From contig NC_134465.1 of NCBI RefSeq assembly GCF_047948215.1, positions 53,515,841 through 53,579,840 on the forward strand: 64,000 nt of DNA, written 5' to 3'. The translations under genes and the position numbers were made by a program. The DNA comes from Lycorma delicatula (Eukaryota; Arthropoda; Insecta; Hemiptera; Fulgoridae). The notes under the pieces were generated by a model that was not told the origin of the DNA, did not search any database, and was given only the letters and a program-made list of their open reading frames with translations. Of this stretch, positions 1 to 11,136 are shown piece after piece. Position 1 is the first letter of the stretch. Each line of letters opens with the position of its first letter.

Positions 1-569
1 CCTGTTTAGTAAAATTAACTTTAGTATTTGGATAATCAAATTTAAGTCTTTTAATGATTTTTGTTGCGTATGTATTTGTTAGTTTATCTTTTTCAGTAAC
101 AAGTAAATCTGGATTACATCAAATAAAATTTAACTAGACTAATTTATAATTAAATATTTTAAATGTATTATATATATAGATCTTTTTTTTTTTTTTATTT
201 TATATATTTATATAAAATATATGTCATAAAAGAGTTTTTTTTAATAAGACAAGTATTTCATTTTATAACTCTGTAGGTAAGGCTACCATTTTATGATATT
301 ATAATATTATACCAAAGTAAACAAAAAAAAAAATAATTCAAAAAGTAGTAGGAAAGTCTGAATGTGGACACTACATGACTTCCTTGTACACCTATTAAAT
401 TACATATCCACATTTTTTTTTTTTTAATGAAAAGTACATAAAATTTTATTCATTAATTTTGATATCTTTTCTTTTTTTTGTTATTATTGAATTATTATTT
501 ATCGTAAAAGTTTTTTTGCAGTCATAGGTTAATAATCAATATATTTAAATTTAAAAAAAATGAGAATTT
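1..569. other. AT-rich DNA, nothing recognised
   Basis: Homopolymer and TA-rich stretches. No coding or repeat signal could be supported. Confidence 0.45.
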
Positions 570-1090
570 AAAAAAAGTTGATTCGAACCGATGTGCTCTT
601 TCCCCTTGTAAGATTTGGATCTTAAAAATATATAAATACTAAAATATATAGTAATAATAATATATAAATAATAAATAAAACATTAAATAAAAATGTAATT
701 TAATTTATTAAAATTTTGTTTGGCTAATAACTCAGGAACCGATGAAAATAAGTACCAATTATATCGTTAGAAAGCTCTCTAAATTAGGGCTTATTACTGC
801 AGTTAACAAAAAGTATAATAAAATCCTAATTGTTTTGGATTTTGGACGTTTTTTGGGCACTTTTGGTTCAGTTGATTGCAATCAAAAGGGGAGGTACACA
901 ACTAGATGTTATACAGTCCAAAATTTCCTAAATCCAAAATTTTAACGTCCTATGGGTAATCGTTTTTTGATTTATGCGAGGTACATACGTACAGACGTTA
1001 TGCCGAAATGAGTCAAAATGGGTATTTCTGTTGAAATATCCACTTTCCACGATCATAATACGTTCTTTACCTTCATACAAGGAAGTAAAA
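570..1090 (-). repeat. dispersed repeat, inverted relative to the copy at 15.12-15.45 kb
   Basis: The stretch around GATTGCAATCAAAAGGGGAG, GTACACAACTAGATGTTATA and the TTCATACAAGGAAGTAAA end is the reverse complement of 15,118-15,450. Similarity extends to the TTCGAACCGATGT stretch near 575, with an AT-rich insertion between. No coding capacity is evident, and the 67- and 66-codon open frames here look fortuitous. Confidence 0.6.
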
Positions 1091-1204
1091 ATGAGTTTAA
1101 TATGGACTCATGAGAATTCCGTAGTTTTATATATAAGCAAACGGTACGGGAAAAATACAAACTTGTGTTTATAATTATATTGTTTATTGTTTTTTTAATT
1201 TTTA

Positions 1205-2300
1205 TTGTTTATAAGTAACACATTTTTCAAATTTGAGAATAAATTTTATGAACAATATCTTGGGTTAACCATGGGATCGACTATTTCTACTTGTTTAGCA
1301 AATTTGGTTATGAAATTTTGTGAAACCCAAATAATGGCCAAATTGAGTGGTAAGGTGGCTTTTTATAAAAGATTTGTAGTTGCTATTTCATTAACCCACC
1401 GGGTTGGTCTAGTGGTGAACGCGTCTTCCCAAATCAGCTGATTTGGAAGCAGAGAGTTCCAGCGTTCAAGTCCTATAAAGCCAGTTATTTTTACATGGAT
1501 TTGAATGCTAGATCGTGGATACCGGTGTTCTTTGGTGGTTGGGTTTCAATTAACCACACCTCAGGATTGGTCGAACTGAGAATGTACAAACAAGACCACA
1601 CTTCATTTACACTCATACATATCATCCTCATTCATCCTCTGAAGTATTATCTAAAAACGGTAGTTACCGGAGGCTAAACAGGAAAAAGAAAGGAAGATGC
1701 TATTTCATTATTATGTTTGCCTGAGAACCAAACAAATATTAAATGAATTTAACAGATATCATAGTCTTTATGATTAAATTTACAAGTGAATGGAATTTAA
1801 TAAAAATTTAGAGTTTCTTGATAATGCCATATCCCATGGGAATGGGAAAATACACAATCGTTAGTTTGCTAAAAAGACTTCTCCAGCTAGATATTTTTAA
1901 ACTATTTGTCGGTCCAAGTCATATATAAAAGGTGTAATAAAAAATTTAGCAAAGAGAGTTCTAACATTTACTAACACAATCGATAGAAGGAAAATAATTA
2001 GTGAAAAAATAATTAACCTACAAAATTAATATTTACTGTGATCAAGACATCATCATGGGAGTTACTGTGTGTGATGAAAACAAATATCAGCCCTATATAA
2101 CCATTACATATATCCAAAATTTGTTGGAAAAACTTAAAAATGTTTTGAAACAAGAATTCAAAGTTTTATTTAAAAACTTCTACTTCATTTTAATCACCTT
2201 TTCTCCAAATTGGAATCTGCAATTGACAAACTCAAACAGTCAATGTAATGAAAAATTAAGTTACTGCCTCATTCAAACATGTAAAAGAAAATAGTTTTAA
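1205..2300 (+). mobile_element. Penelope-like element remnant (reverse transcriptase part)
   Basis: Translation of 1205-1380 reads FYEQYLGLTMGSTISTCLAN, resembling the conserved Penelope reverse-transcriptase block before the catalytic aspartates. After the SINE at 1394-1697 the same protein resumes with PENQTNIK, NEFNRYHSL and NLEFLDNAIS, interrupted by stops and frameshifts. At 2090-2290 it gives YITITYIQNLLEKLKNVLKQ, which resembles the linker before the GIY-YIG nuclease of these elements. The YxDD motif is not recognisable. It is a dead, 5'-truncated copy. Confidence 0.7.
1394..1697 (+). mobile_element. tRNA-derived SINE (family A) inside the Penelope-like element
   Basis: A 304-bp insertion flanked by a perfect 13-bp target duplication TGCTATTTCATTA (1381-1393 and 1698-1710). 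The head has a pol III A box (TGGTCTAGTGG, about 1405) and a B-box-like GCGTTCAAGTCCT (about 1463). The body ends in CTCTGAAGTATTATCTAAAA and an A-rich tail (GGAAAAAGAAAGG). A near-identical head recurs at 2348 and a fragment at 40.65 kb. Confidence 0.85.
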
Positions 2301-2347
2301 TTATCAATAAATAAAAATGTTTATTATAAACAGTACTAGGAGGTAGT

Positions 2348-2587
2348 AAACCCACCGGGTTGGTCTAGTGGGTGAACGTGTCTTCCCAAATCAGCTGATG
2401 TGGTAGTCGAGAGTTCCAGCGTTCAAGTCCTAGTAAAGCCAGATATTTTTACATGGATTTGAATACTAGATCGTAGATACCGGTATTCTTTGGCGGTTGG
2501 GTTTCAAATAACCACACATCTCACACATATCATCCTCCGAAGTAATACCTGAATGGTAATTCACGAAGGATAAACAGAAAAAGAAAA
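2348..2587 (+). mobile_element. tRNA-derived SINE (family A), second copy
   Basis: Same head as the 1.4-kb copy: CCCACCGGGTTGGTCTAGTG, the AAATCAGCTGAT stretch and GCGTTCAAGTCCTAGTAAAG. It has an internal deletion of about 60 bp and ends in AAACAGAAAAAGAAAA. Flanks AGTACTAGGAGGTAG (2332) and AGTACTAGGGGAGGTAG (2588) form a target duplication differing by an indel. Confidence 0.82.
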
Positions 2588-2649
2588 AGTACTAGGGGAG
2601 GTAGATACTTGTAATGATTATTTTCAAATGTAAAAATTCTATCAACAGA

Positions 2650-4080
2650 ATGTATAATATTAATGCATGTGTAATCTTTTCTGCCTGCGGGACTCCTTTA
2701 TTCCGCAAGTGTTTCTTAATGGAGAGCTAATTGCTATCTCTACTTCTGTCAGATTTTTAGGTTTATTTTTTGATAGCCACTTTACGTGGGTCTAACACAT
2801 CAAAGAATTGAAATCGAGGTGTTCCAAACTTTTAGATATGCTGCGAATCCTTAGCAATACCAATCGGGGTGCCGATCGGTTGTGTATATTGCTTTTTTAT
2901 TATTACTTTGTTCGTTCCCATTTGGATTAGGTTGTATCGCCTACTCTCTGCTCGTAATACCGCGCTTAAATAGCTATATGCTGTAAGCATCCTTGAGTGC
3001 GGTGAGCCGTCACTTAATAGAATAGACGGAAACAGGTATCTTATTTTACCCGCCTTTAGGGACAGCCAAATCTCCCGACTTTTGACGCAGTTCTTGGAAA
3101 TACTTATTTTCGGAGATATGAGGACCGTCCACGTTGTACTGCACCTGTTCGTACCCGACGTTTACAGCACCTTATGAATGTTGACGCACCTTCTATCCGT
3201 GTTCATATCCGTTGACAAATCAGCTATTAAATTTTATGTTTGCACTTAATGATGTACAATAAAGAATCAACACAACCTATTGTTTTTCAGCAAATGTTTC
3301 ACCATATTCTCTCCAAAGATTGTAGGCGCAGTAGTATGCGCAGATGGATCGAAACAGAACGATACCGTTGGATGCGCGTTTATTGTTAATGACCGAACAT
3401 ATGTTTGGTCTACCTGGTATTATGAGTATCTTTACTGCTAAATTCTACGCTGAAAATAAGGCTTTGAATACCATTAACCCTAAGTACCGTCGTATCTATT
3501 TGTAGCGACTCGTGTAGTGCTCTCCAAGCCTTAGAAAATCTTTATTCTGGGCATACTATCGTCACCGAAATCTGCAATGCACTTGCCCGAGTTGAACCAT
3601 CGCAATATACAAGTGAGTTTCTTCTGGATCTCTAGCCACGTGGAGATTCCGGTTAATGAACGTGCAGATTCTGCTGCTAAAGACGCATGTAGTCAACCCG
3701 TGTTTACTACATCCGACATTATTAACTGTGTAAAACTCTCTGTTCGCGCAAAGTGGCAAGATGACTGGATGGCTACAGTAGATAACAAACTCTGGCACGT
3801 TAAAGATTGTGTGTTGCCATGGGACTCTTCGTACAGAAAAATTCGTCGTGAGGAAGTAGTGCTTTACCGACTGCGGATAGGACTTAACGAGAGCTAAGTC
3901 CTATACGGGTATCTGAAGTTAACACTAAACGCACCAGTATGCATGCACAGTCAACTACCGCTTGACTGTGCTCCACATTCTTGTGGAATGCTTACGTTAT
4001 GCGGCCTTGCATCGTAAATTTAAATGCTCAGGAATTTTCGTCAAACGTTTTGGACCAGGTGTTTTTGTTTCTTCAGGGTG
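2650..4080 (+). mobile_element. non-LTR retrotransposon remnant, I/R1-like, RT 3' part and RNase H
   Basis: Broken frames encode a LINE polyprotein end. Around 2,740-2,890: SVRFLGLFFDSHFTWV and LLDMLRILSNTNRGADRLC (post-catalytic RT/thumb). Around 3,335-3,420: VVCADGSKQNDTVGCAFIV (RNase H start with its Asp). At 3,577-3,897, 106 codons stay open with ISSHVEIPVNERADSAAKDA, the C-terminal RNase H block with a catalytic Asp, and IRREEVVLYRLRIG. Stops and frameshifts are frequent. The RNase H suggests the I or R1 group. The long open stretch is chance preservation, not a host gene. Confidence 0.8.
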
Positions 4081-4489
4081 CTTAATATTTTAAAAGGTTA
4101 AAAATACTACAAAAAAGTAGTAAAAAGTCAAAAGGTGTTGTATGTTTGTATGTCTTAACATTTTAGTTGTTCGGAATTTGTTTTTAAATTTCAATTTTAA
4201 TATTTTTGTTTTGATTTTTGTTATTCTATTAGGTTTTGTATTTTTATTTCCTGTTCTGTTTTCTGGGCGTTTTTATTTAACTTTTTAATTGTGAATTGTT
4301 TAACTTAGTTTTTTACGACACCATACATCAGGTTTGGGCAACGATAATGGCGATGCAATTTTCACCCAGAAAAAACCAAATAAAAAAACATATTCACACT
4401 TCAATACTGCATATTACTCTTAACATTCTCTACCCCCCACATATTTATTACTTCCATAACTATCTATCAGAATAGGAAAATAAACAAAT

Positions 4490-6595
4490 GACAACACGGG
4501 GTATTCCATTTTAATTCAGAAAATCAGTACATCACTATTTTTGATTTTGATGATATTTGGTGTATATTATCTTATAATTCACCAACAAGTAAAAACAGCA
4601 ATTTTCGGCCTTTCTCCATGACCCTCAAGCATTCTTATTTTTCATCGTACACAGGTCAAAAAGATATTTTTGGAAAGAGTAAAGATGGAACTTCATCTTG
4701 CTGTACTCTAAATTCATTTTGTTACATAACCAAATCTTGTTGTTTTTTCAAATTTTGTGTCAAAAATAAATAATAAAGGGCTTAGAGTAACAGTCCTGTT
4801 TTTTACCATTTAACTCTTAGGACTAGTAGTACTTATAAAAAAAAAATTGGACTGTTACAGAGTCTTTCATTAAAAATATTGCCTTCCAAATCATAAGATT
4901 TTGAAAATGTTTCAGTTTTGGGACCCAAAAACCACATGTGGGACAGGTGGCTAAAATCTGAAATGTTTGCAGCAGTAAGCCAACAAAACTGCTAAAAATA
5001 CAGTTCCTTCTAACCGTAAACAAACATATCAATGTATCCAAAAATATTGATGTTATGTTTTTTTTTTCAGATTATAAAAATTACAAATAAACTCGTTTGA
5101 TTATTAATTAACAAGTTATTAATTAACAATTTATTTATTCTATTACAGAATGATAAATAATAATTACAAAATTATAAACAATTCAAATATATTAGCAAGT
5201 TGTTCAATTCACTTTTACCTTATTTTACTCCTGCTAATGGAAGTTATGAATTAATCTTGCACATTTTGAAACAAACTACTTATCTAACATAACTTAGTAC
5301 TTTTGCCATTTTTTTTATTGAGTAGAACTGATAAGTCCTCATTCATCTTTGATGTAATGGTGTCCTCTTCCAGTAGTTGATACAACCTGAAAGCATTAGA
5401 ATCTTTAATATATTTTCCAGTTGAACCCATGTTTGGTTAACCCTCAATGATTTATTGAGTGAAGTACCCTACCGATGTAAAAAGTGTATTCGATATTACT
5501 CTTCATTTTCATGTATTTCGAGTTGAATGACTTCGCCTAAACCCCACTTTCCATCATATATGCAGCAGACATATTTACATTTTGGCTTTGGTAAACGTGT
5601 AAAGCAATCAGAAACATTTATGTCCTTTTGTACCAATACTAAGGTAATTATTTCTGATTCAGAGATCGCATGGAATTTCAGAATACATTTCTGACTTGTT
5701 GGAACATAACTGTAAAAGGTTCTTGTTTCTGGGACTGTTTTGATTACCTGATAAAGAAAAAGGAACTGAGGTATTATTCAGTCTCTTGAACATCTTTATT
5801 AGAGCAGAAAATAAAAGTTATATTTGTAATACTGTTTGCAATAATTGTAAATTACAGAATGTGTAACAATTTGATTGTTGACTGTCCTTTGAGAAGGCTT
5901 GCTTTAGTCAGTCCTTTTTACAGTTCCACCAATACCATCACATGGCCCTTTTCCATGGTATTAGGCAAAAAAATGCTGTACGGCTGCGATTTCAAAATCT
6001 TCATGGTGGTAACACAAATTTGAGTTTTTTTTTTAGTTTTTATACTGGGCTTAGAAGCCATAAAAAAAATTTTAACTTGTTGTAACAGTGTTTTTACTTT
6101 ATCTATAACTTGCTTTTGGAAGCAGAAGAACGATGTAGTATTGTGCTCAAAGTACTCACTAACGCACAGTAACAGAAGATCAGTGGTAATAAAATTAGCC
6201 TGTTATCCTAAGCCTTTCATTATTTATTTTGGCACAAAATTTGCAAAAACAAAAATATGTATAACTTCAGTAAACATTACAAGATTTGGTTATGTAACAA
6301 AATGAATTTTGAGTAAGTTCCATGTTTACTCTTTCCAAAAAGCCCTCTTTAACTCTCTGTAAGATGTAAAATAAGAATGCTACAGCTCATGAAAAAGTGA
6401 AGAAAATGGCTGTTTTTACCTGTTGGCAAGTTAGAAAATAATCTATTACCCAAGGAAAAAATGTTTTAAAAATATAAAAAATAATTTTTGGCCACTACAA
6501 GGTGGGTAGTTATAATAAACTAAATATCATCAAAATCGAAATTAGTTATACATCGATCATTTGTTGAATTAAAATGGAATACCACAAAGTGAGTG
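4490..6595. mobile_element. foldback element with about 300-bp inverted arms
   Basis: The left arm (about 4,490-4,798) and right arm (about 6,199-6,592) are diverged reverse complements. Both carry GATTTTGATGATATTTGGTG-like and GGTTATGTAACAAAATGAAT-like blocks, the latter read on the - strand in the left arm. The outer ends share GGTATTCCATTTTAATTC. The right arm has an extra AT-rich segment of about 80 bp. The interior holds a protein remnant on the - strand (5,380-6,040). This layout suggests a class II or foldback transposon. I cannot assign the family, and no clear target duplication was found. Confidence 0.7.
5380..6040 (-). pseudogene. unassigned protein remnant (HGKGPCDGIGGT-type) in the foldback element
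   Basis: On the - strand two segments read as one decayed protein. Near 6,000-5,885: EDFEIAAVQHFFA, a stop, then YHGKGPCDGIGGTVKR and, after another stop, KPSQRTVNNQIVTHSV. Near 5,760-5,514 a stop-free run of about 85 codons includes VPETRTFYSYVPTSQKC, CFTRLPKPKCKYVCC and IYDGKWGLGEVIQLEI. Further on, WVQLENILKILMLSG continues in another frame. I recall similar HGKGxCDGxGGTxKR proteins as uncharacterised, probably transposon-linked proteins of arthropods and cnidarians, but cannot name a domain. It is too damaged to be active. Confidence 0.5.
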
Positions 6596-9564
6596 ATACT
6601 AGGAGGTAAAAATAAATTCAGATCTACATTGTTCAAAATTAGTATAGTATGTTACTTCTTTATGTATGTATCTGCCAAATTGAATTAAAATTTTTTTACA
6701 TAAGAAGGTAGATATGATTTTAATATCATATAAAACATGATTTTAATGTAAAACTTTTAGAAAAAGTATGGCAAAAACCATTTGTTGATAAATGTCTTTT
6801 CAAGTTAAGTAATTAAAGTTGCAGAAAATGATAAATCACAATAGTAATAAAATGAGGTAAACATCCTGTAGTAACTTGTTTTGTTTATTACCTTCATAAT
6901 TACACCCAATAACAAACTTTAAACAGTTAATGTTAGAATTAATGGGTTAAACACTAATAATAATAATACATATTACATATTAATTAATAATTTGCATCAC
7001 TACCATAAATTAAATGGCTAGGTCAACTGATATTATTTACTTTAATTATCACAATATTTAATTTTAAAGTTTAGTTAAATGTATTATATTGCAACTTGCA
7101 ACGATGCAAGTTATTAAATTTTCACTTAGATGTGTTATTTCAACAATTAGATACTGTATCTAATTCTCTAAATTAATTACATATTGGAGAATTAAGTTGT
7201 AGTGATTCAAATATTTGTTCTCTAGTTCAAATTTTATTATCTTTGTTTATTCATTTAGTTTAAATAAAATAATAATGCATCCTTTAAGTGAAACTGAAAG
7301 AATAACTATTGATTATACATGGGTTTGGTGATGAGTATAGCCTTTACAAGAGGTATGTGATTTATTTAATAATGGATTAAAAAGAAAGAACCAGGAAGTA
7401 AATAAACTGTGTCCATGAAAGTACATTATTTTAATTATGAATAAGCAGGCTTCAACAGCTTCATTAGCACTGTAGAAATTGGTGTCAAAAGATGCCGTGT
7501 TTGACCAGGATTTGAACCAGACACAGTACAATGATTTGAAGAAATCAGTACTGTTTAAACTCATCCTTGTACCAGGCGACCAAAAATTGTGATTAATGAT
7601 GGAAAATCATTAGCTGTTTTATAAAAGTTTGTCACAAATTACTCAATTTTTTTTTGTGAATGAGTCTTCTAAAATTAGATATCATGCCCATAAGTAAATT
7701 TAGAAATTAGATCAAATTTGGTTAATCTCTCCTTCTCTGTTATTAATCCACAGATTGGTTTGAAGTGAGTTTTTATAGCCGTTTCTCCTGAATCATTCTC
7801 TGTTGTTGTTCTCCTAGCTTAAGCAATTTATGCCGTCCATGATCTTTCTTATTATGCACAAACTAACACCCTCTTCTGTGATTTTCCCATCATTTATCCC
7901 ATCAATAAGCATATTCAGTAAAGAATTAAATATGTATTGCAAGAGTCTTAAACTTGCCTGCAACCTTAAAAAAAAGTTATAAAAATTTATCTTATTTTAA
8001 TTAAATACTTGTATATTTATAAAATAAATGCAAGATAATTAAAATATAAAATGTTGGATATTAATTGTATTTATTTCATATATTTTTGTGTAACAAATAA
8101 ACTACAGTGTGGTAGTAAATGCCACAGAACTGAATTTGGTAAACAGTTTCCTAGACCAAATGGATGTATATCAGTTTTCTTCTCAAATAAAACTTTTAAC
8201 AACCCGACTTTTTAATTAAATAGTATAACCATTAATTAATAATTATGTAAGAAAGGATTGAAATATGAGCACATAAAAAATGCTGTAAAAAAAATTTCTG
8301 TAATGTACTTAAAAGTTGTGTATACTTTTTTCACTTAAGATGGCAATGTAGGCCTGTAAATAAACAGATATTTTTACATTCAATTGAAATATTGGTTGCA
8401 CTGAGTTAAGTTTGATAAACTTATTTATATATAGATTGGTGAATGAGATTTTTATGTAATCAAGTAATCAACCTAAATTAATATAAAGAATATTTTTTTG
8501 TTAAAATATTTTCAGTGATACAATTAATCACAGATGAAGGTTACAAACAAGTAATTAAAATTGTTTTGATATTAAGTGCACCACTTAATATCAAAACAAA
8601 CACTTAATATCAGTCTGTAAGTCATACTTTTAATTTTTATCTCAAAGATTGATTGTGTCGTAAATTAGAGTTACATAGGAAACAAATTTGTGAAAATGGG
8701 ATGCTTTTAATTACATATATCTTCTGGAAATTTCTATTTCTTATTATTTCTAATTTTTTTTTGACTAAGGAGTTCTTAAAACATCTAAATTTACAAAAAC
8801 CTAACATCCAAAATCTGGGCTGATTGCTGTACTTTTCATTTATAGCTGTGCTGTTTCAGCAGCAGTTGAAGAGCTATAGCTAAGAAAATAAAAAATTGCT
8901 TATATTTTACATCGTAAATGTAAATCTATGACCTAGATTTGCATTTGGGATGTAAATCTAGACTTTACATTCCAAGAATTACAATAATTGTTTTGTCATA
9001 TTTTACAGTCTTTTATGTAACACAAGTAAGAAGTTTTGTCGCACAATTTAATCACAGATGTTTAATTTCTTTTTATATACACTTATATGTATATATATAT
9101 ATTTATTAAAAATGTTATTAGCTGATTCTATAGAAGTATATAGTATTAGTGTCAAGGATATGTTACATAAATTATTAATACTTTTTTTATTGATATTTTT
9201 TGGGGTTAGTGTGGATTTACAGTTCATTATATTATAGATATTTGTGGAATATTATATTGTGTGAAATTATGAGCACCATATTCTCTCCAGATAATATTTT
9301 TCATTTGAGTGTTTAGAACGATTTTGGGTTTAGTTTGACACATGTTTTCATCATTAACCAACACTGTCAAATACAAATTATTTGTAATGAATATTTTACA
9401 CAATAATAATAATTTATTCTCAAATAAAATTTAAATTTATTGAGAATAATTTATTCTCAAGTGTATTATATAGATCAGGCTTATAATTATAGAATGTCAT
9501 TAATAATTTTATTTTATAATTTAAATGATACAATCTTGATTTGATTATTCAGTATTTTGAAATT
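6596..9564. other. AT-rich non-coding DNA with small inverted repeats
   Basis: No supported gene. A perfect 18-bp-arm hairpin lies at 8561-8599, and TTTACAT-type inverted repeats lie near 8,910-8,970. A B-box-like GGTTCAAATCCTGGTCA on the - strand near 7,505-7,521 may mark an old SINE within 7,320-7,570, but no convincing A box or tail goes with it. Confidence 0.5.
8561..8599. repeat. perfect short hairpin, 18-bp arms
   Basis: TTGTTTTGATATTAAGTG is followed by a 3-base loop and its exact reverse complement. A partial third copy of the arm, CACTTAATATCA, follows directly at about 8,604. It lies in AT-rich DNA with no nearby gene, so a foldback insertion scar is as likely as an RNA hairpin. 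Confidence 0.75.
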
Positions 9565-9712
9565 TTTTTTAACCTCTGGGCTTACCATTAGGTAGTATTG
9601 CTTCAGAGGATGAGAAGAATGATTTGTAGCGTATGTAAAAATGTTGTGCCTGACCGGGATTCAAACCTGGGACTTCTGGATGAAAGGCTGAGATGCTACC
9701 ACGGAGGCTGGC
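9565..9712 (-). mobile_element. tRNA-derived SINE (family B), - strand
   Basis: On the - strand the head reads GCCTCCGTGGTAGCATCTCA (A-box region) followed by CCCAGGTTTGAATCCCGGTC (B box). The tail CATCCTCTGAAGCAATACTA resembles the family A tail. It is flanked by a 14-bp duplication AGTATTTTGAAATT (9551-9564) and AGTGTTTTGAAATT (9713-9726) with one mismatch, which defines a complete short element. Confidence 0.85.
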
Positions 9713-9884
9713 AGTGTTTTGAAATTGGAAATGCCTTTCTCTCACCTGTCACCCTTAATTCATCTAATCTGAATTAACACAAACATTCTAGTTTGTGTTT
9801 TTCTTAGCTGTACAATTTTTTATTTTTTCGTAGTTTTTCCATTTCACAAGTTTTATGTAGTATTTTATTGGTTAATTCTCTTTT

Positions 9885-10012
9885 TACTTTTCCAGTGAAC
9901 ATAGCTAGAATAGCAATATTAAAGGGGAAATTATGTTGATCATGTCAAATTGGTTGTCTGGTTTTTTTTTAAAGTCTTTCATTTTAGAGATCTAAGTAGT
10001 TTATCTAGACCA
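9885..10012 (+). repeat. dispersed repeat shared with about 13.41-13.56 kb
   Basis: TTTACTTTTCCAGTGAACAT, a GGGGAAATTATGTTGATCAT segment and ATCTAAGTAGTTTATCTAGA align in order with the stretch at 13,418-13,545. Diverged copies of an unclassified, non-coding repeat. Confidence 0.5.
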
Positions 10013-11136
10013 GTGATTCTTAACCTTTTCAATGCCACAGCCCCCAAAAAGTAAAAGAACAGTGAATATTTCGCGACCCCCCCCTCCCCCCCCCCAACTA
10101 AAGCTCTATGAAACCTAGTTAAAACTCTTTAGCTGCATTGATAAGTTCCAATTTGATGTGTACATGCTGCTTGTGTAATTTGGTTTGCTTGTACAATATT
10201 CGCCGTGAGCGTCATGTTTGAACATGCATATGATATGTTTGAACAAGACATGCTCCAGCAATATAAAAGAGTCATAAGAGATTGCTGAACATCAGTTTAG
10301 TGCCGAATAAAAGCGTGCATCTGGTGCCTTTAAGTGATTGTGGTTTTTTAGTGTCCAGTCAAACAGTGTAACTGGTTTTTTTTTTCAATTAGATTCTTAG
10401 GCAAAATGGATCAGTTTGTGAAAAAAGTGAGCTTCCTACATCCAGTGAATTGACTGGTAAAACACGAAGACTGTACAATGGCAGTTATTGAGATTATGGT
10501 TTTTACCTCATTGGAAAAGTCAGTGCATTGTTTGCTTTCAAGTCCTCTTCAGTAAAAGAATGAAGCCATCAAATTTAATTTGACACTTGGAAACTAAACA
10601 TTCAAATCAAGAAAGAAAGCAAACCTTTCAAATTTTTCAAAAGAAAATTAAACTGAGCAACAACAAGCTTCTATTTGTAAATGAATTCCTACTGATAAAA
10701 GTGCACTTGAAGCATCTTATAGCAATTATTTTTAACCTCCAGAACCACTGTTAGGTATTGCTTCAGAGCATGAGGTGAATGCTTTGATCAGGATTCAAAC
10801 CCGGGACTTCCAGATGAAAAGCCAAGACACCACTACCACTCACGCCACAGAGGCCAGAGTAACATTAAGAGTAGCTAAGATGTCCAAACCCCATATAATT
10901 ACAGAAAACCACATATTGTCTGCCGCAGTTCACATGGTCGGTGTTTAATAGGTGTAAAAAAAGCAAAAAAAAATGTAAAGTTCTGCTTTCTTATATTACA
11001 CAGTATCAAGGCGAATCGATGACGTTGCTGCTGATGTTCACAATCAGATAATTCAACAAATGAATTTTTTAGCATTCTTTTTGATGAATCAACAGATGTG
11101 GCAAATATTTCTCAGTTCTTATATTTTGTGACTATT
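10013..11136 (+). mobile_element. hAT transposon remnant (ZBED5/SPIN-like), interrupted
   Basis: The left end CAGTGATTCTTAACC and nearby GCGACCCC resemble hAT (Charlie/SPIN) termini. Broken frames on the + strand give MDQFVKKVSF (about 10,406), SALEASYSNYF (about 10,700), then after a SINE RVAKMSKPHIITENHILSAA and, near 11,000-11,130, VSRRIDDVAADVHNQIIQQ and ILFDESTDVANISQFLYFV. The DESTDVA block is a hallmark of the hAT transposase core. The 3' half is missing because a LINE abuts at 11,137. Confidence 0.75.
10737..10857 (-). mobile_element. tRNA-derived SINE (family B) inside the hAT remnant
   Basis: On the - strand it reads GCCTCTGTGGCGTGAGTGGT (A-box region), CCCGGGTTTGAATCCTGATC (B box) and the tail GCTCTGAAGCAATACCTAAC. 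It divides the hAT reading frame between SALEASYSNYF and RVAKMSK, so it inserted after the hAT element. I could not define a clear target duplication. Confidence 0.78.

Noticed and set aside
1405..1480. Functional tRNA gene
   Set aside because: A and B boxes are present, but no cloverleaf could be drawn and the same unit recurs with TSDs, so it is a SINE head.
3577..3897. 106-codon frame as a cellular RNase H gene
   Set aside because: The surrounding broken frames continue the LINE polyprotein on both sides, and the start Met is internal.
7313..7564. 83-codon - strand frame as a gene
   Set aside because: It has no motif. A B-box-like GGTTCAAATCC inside suggests old SINE material instead.
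9600..9712. tRNA gene on the - strand
   Set aside because: Same reasoning: a GGTTTGAATCCC B box within a short element bounded by target duplications.
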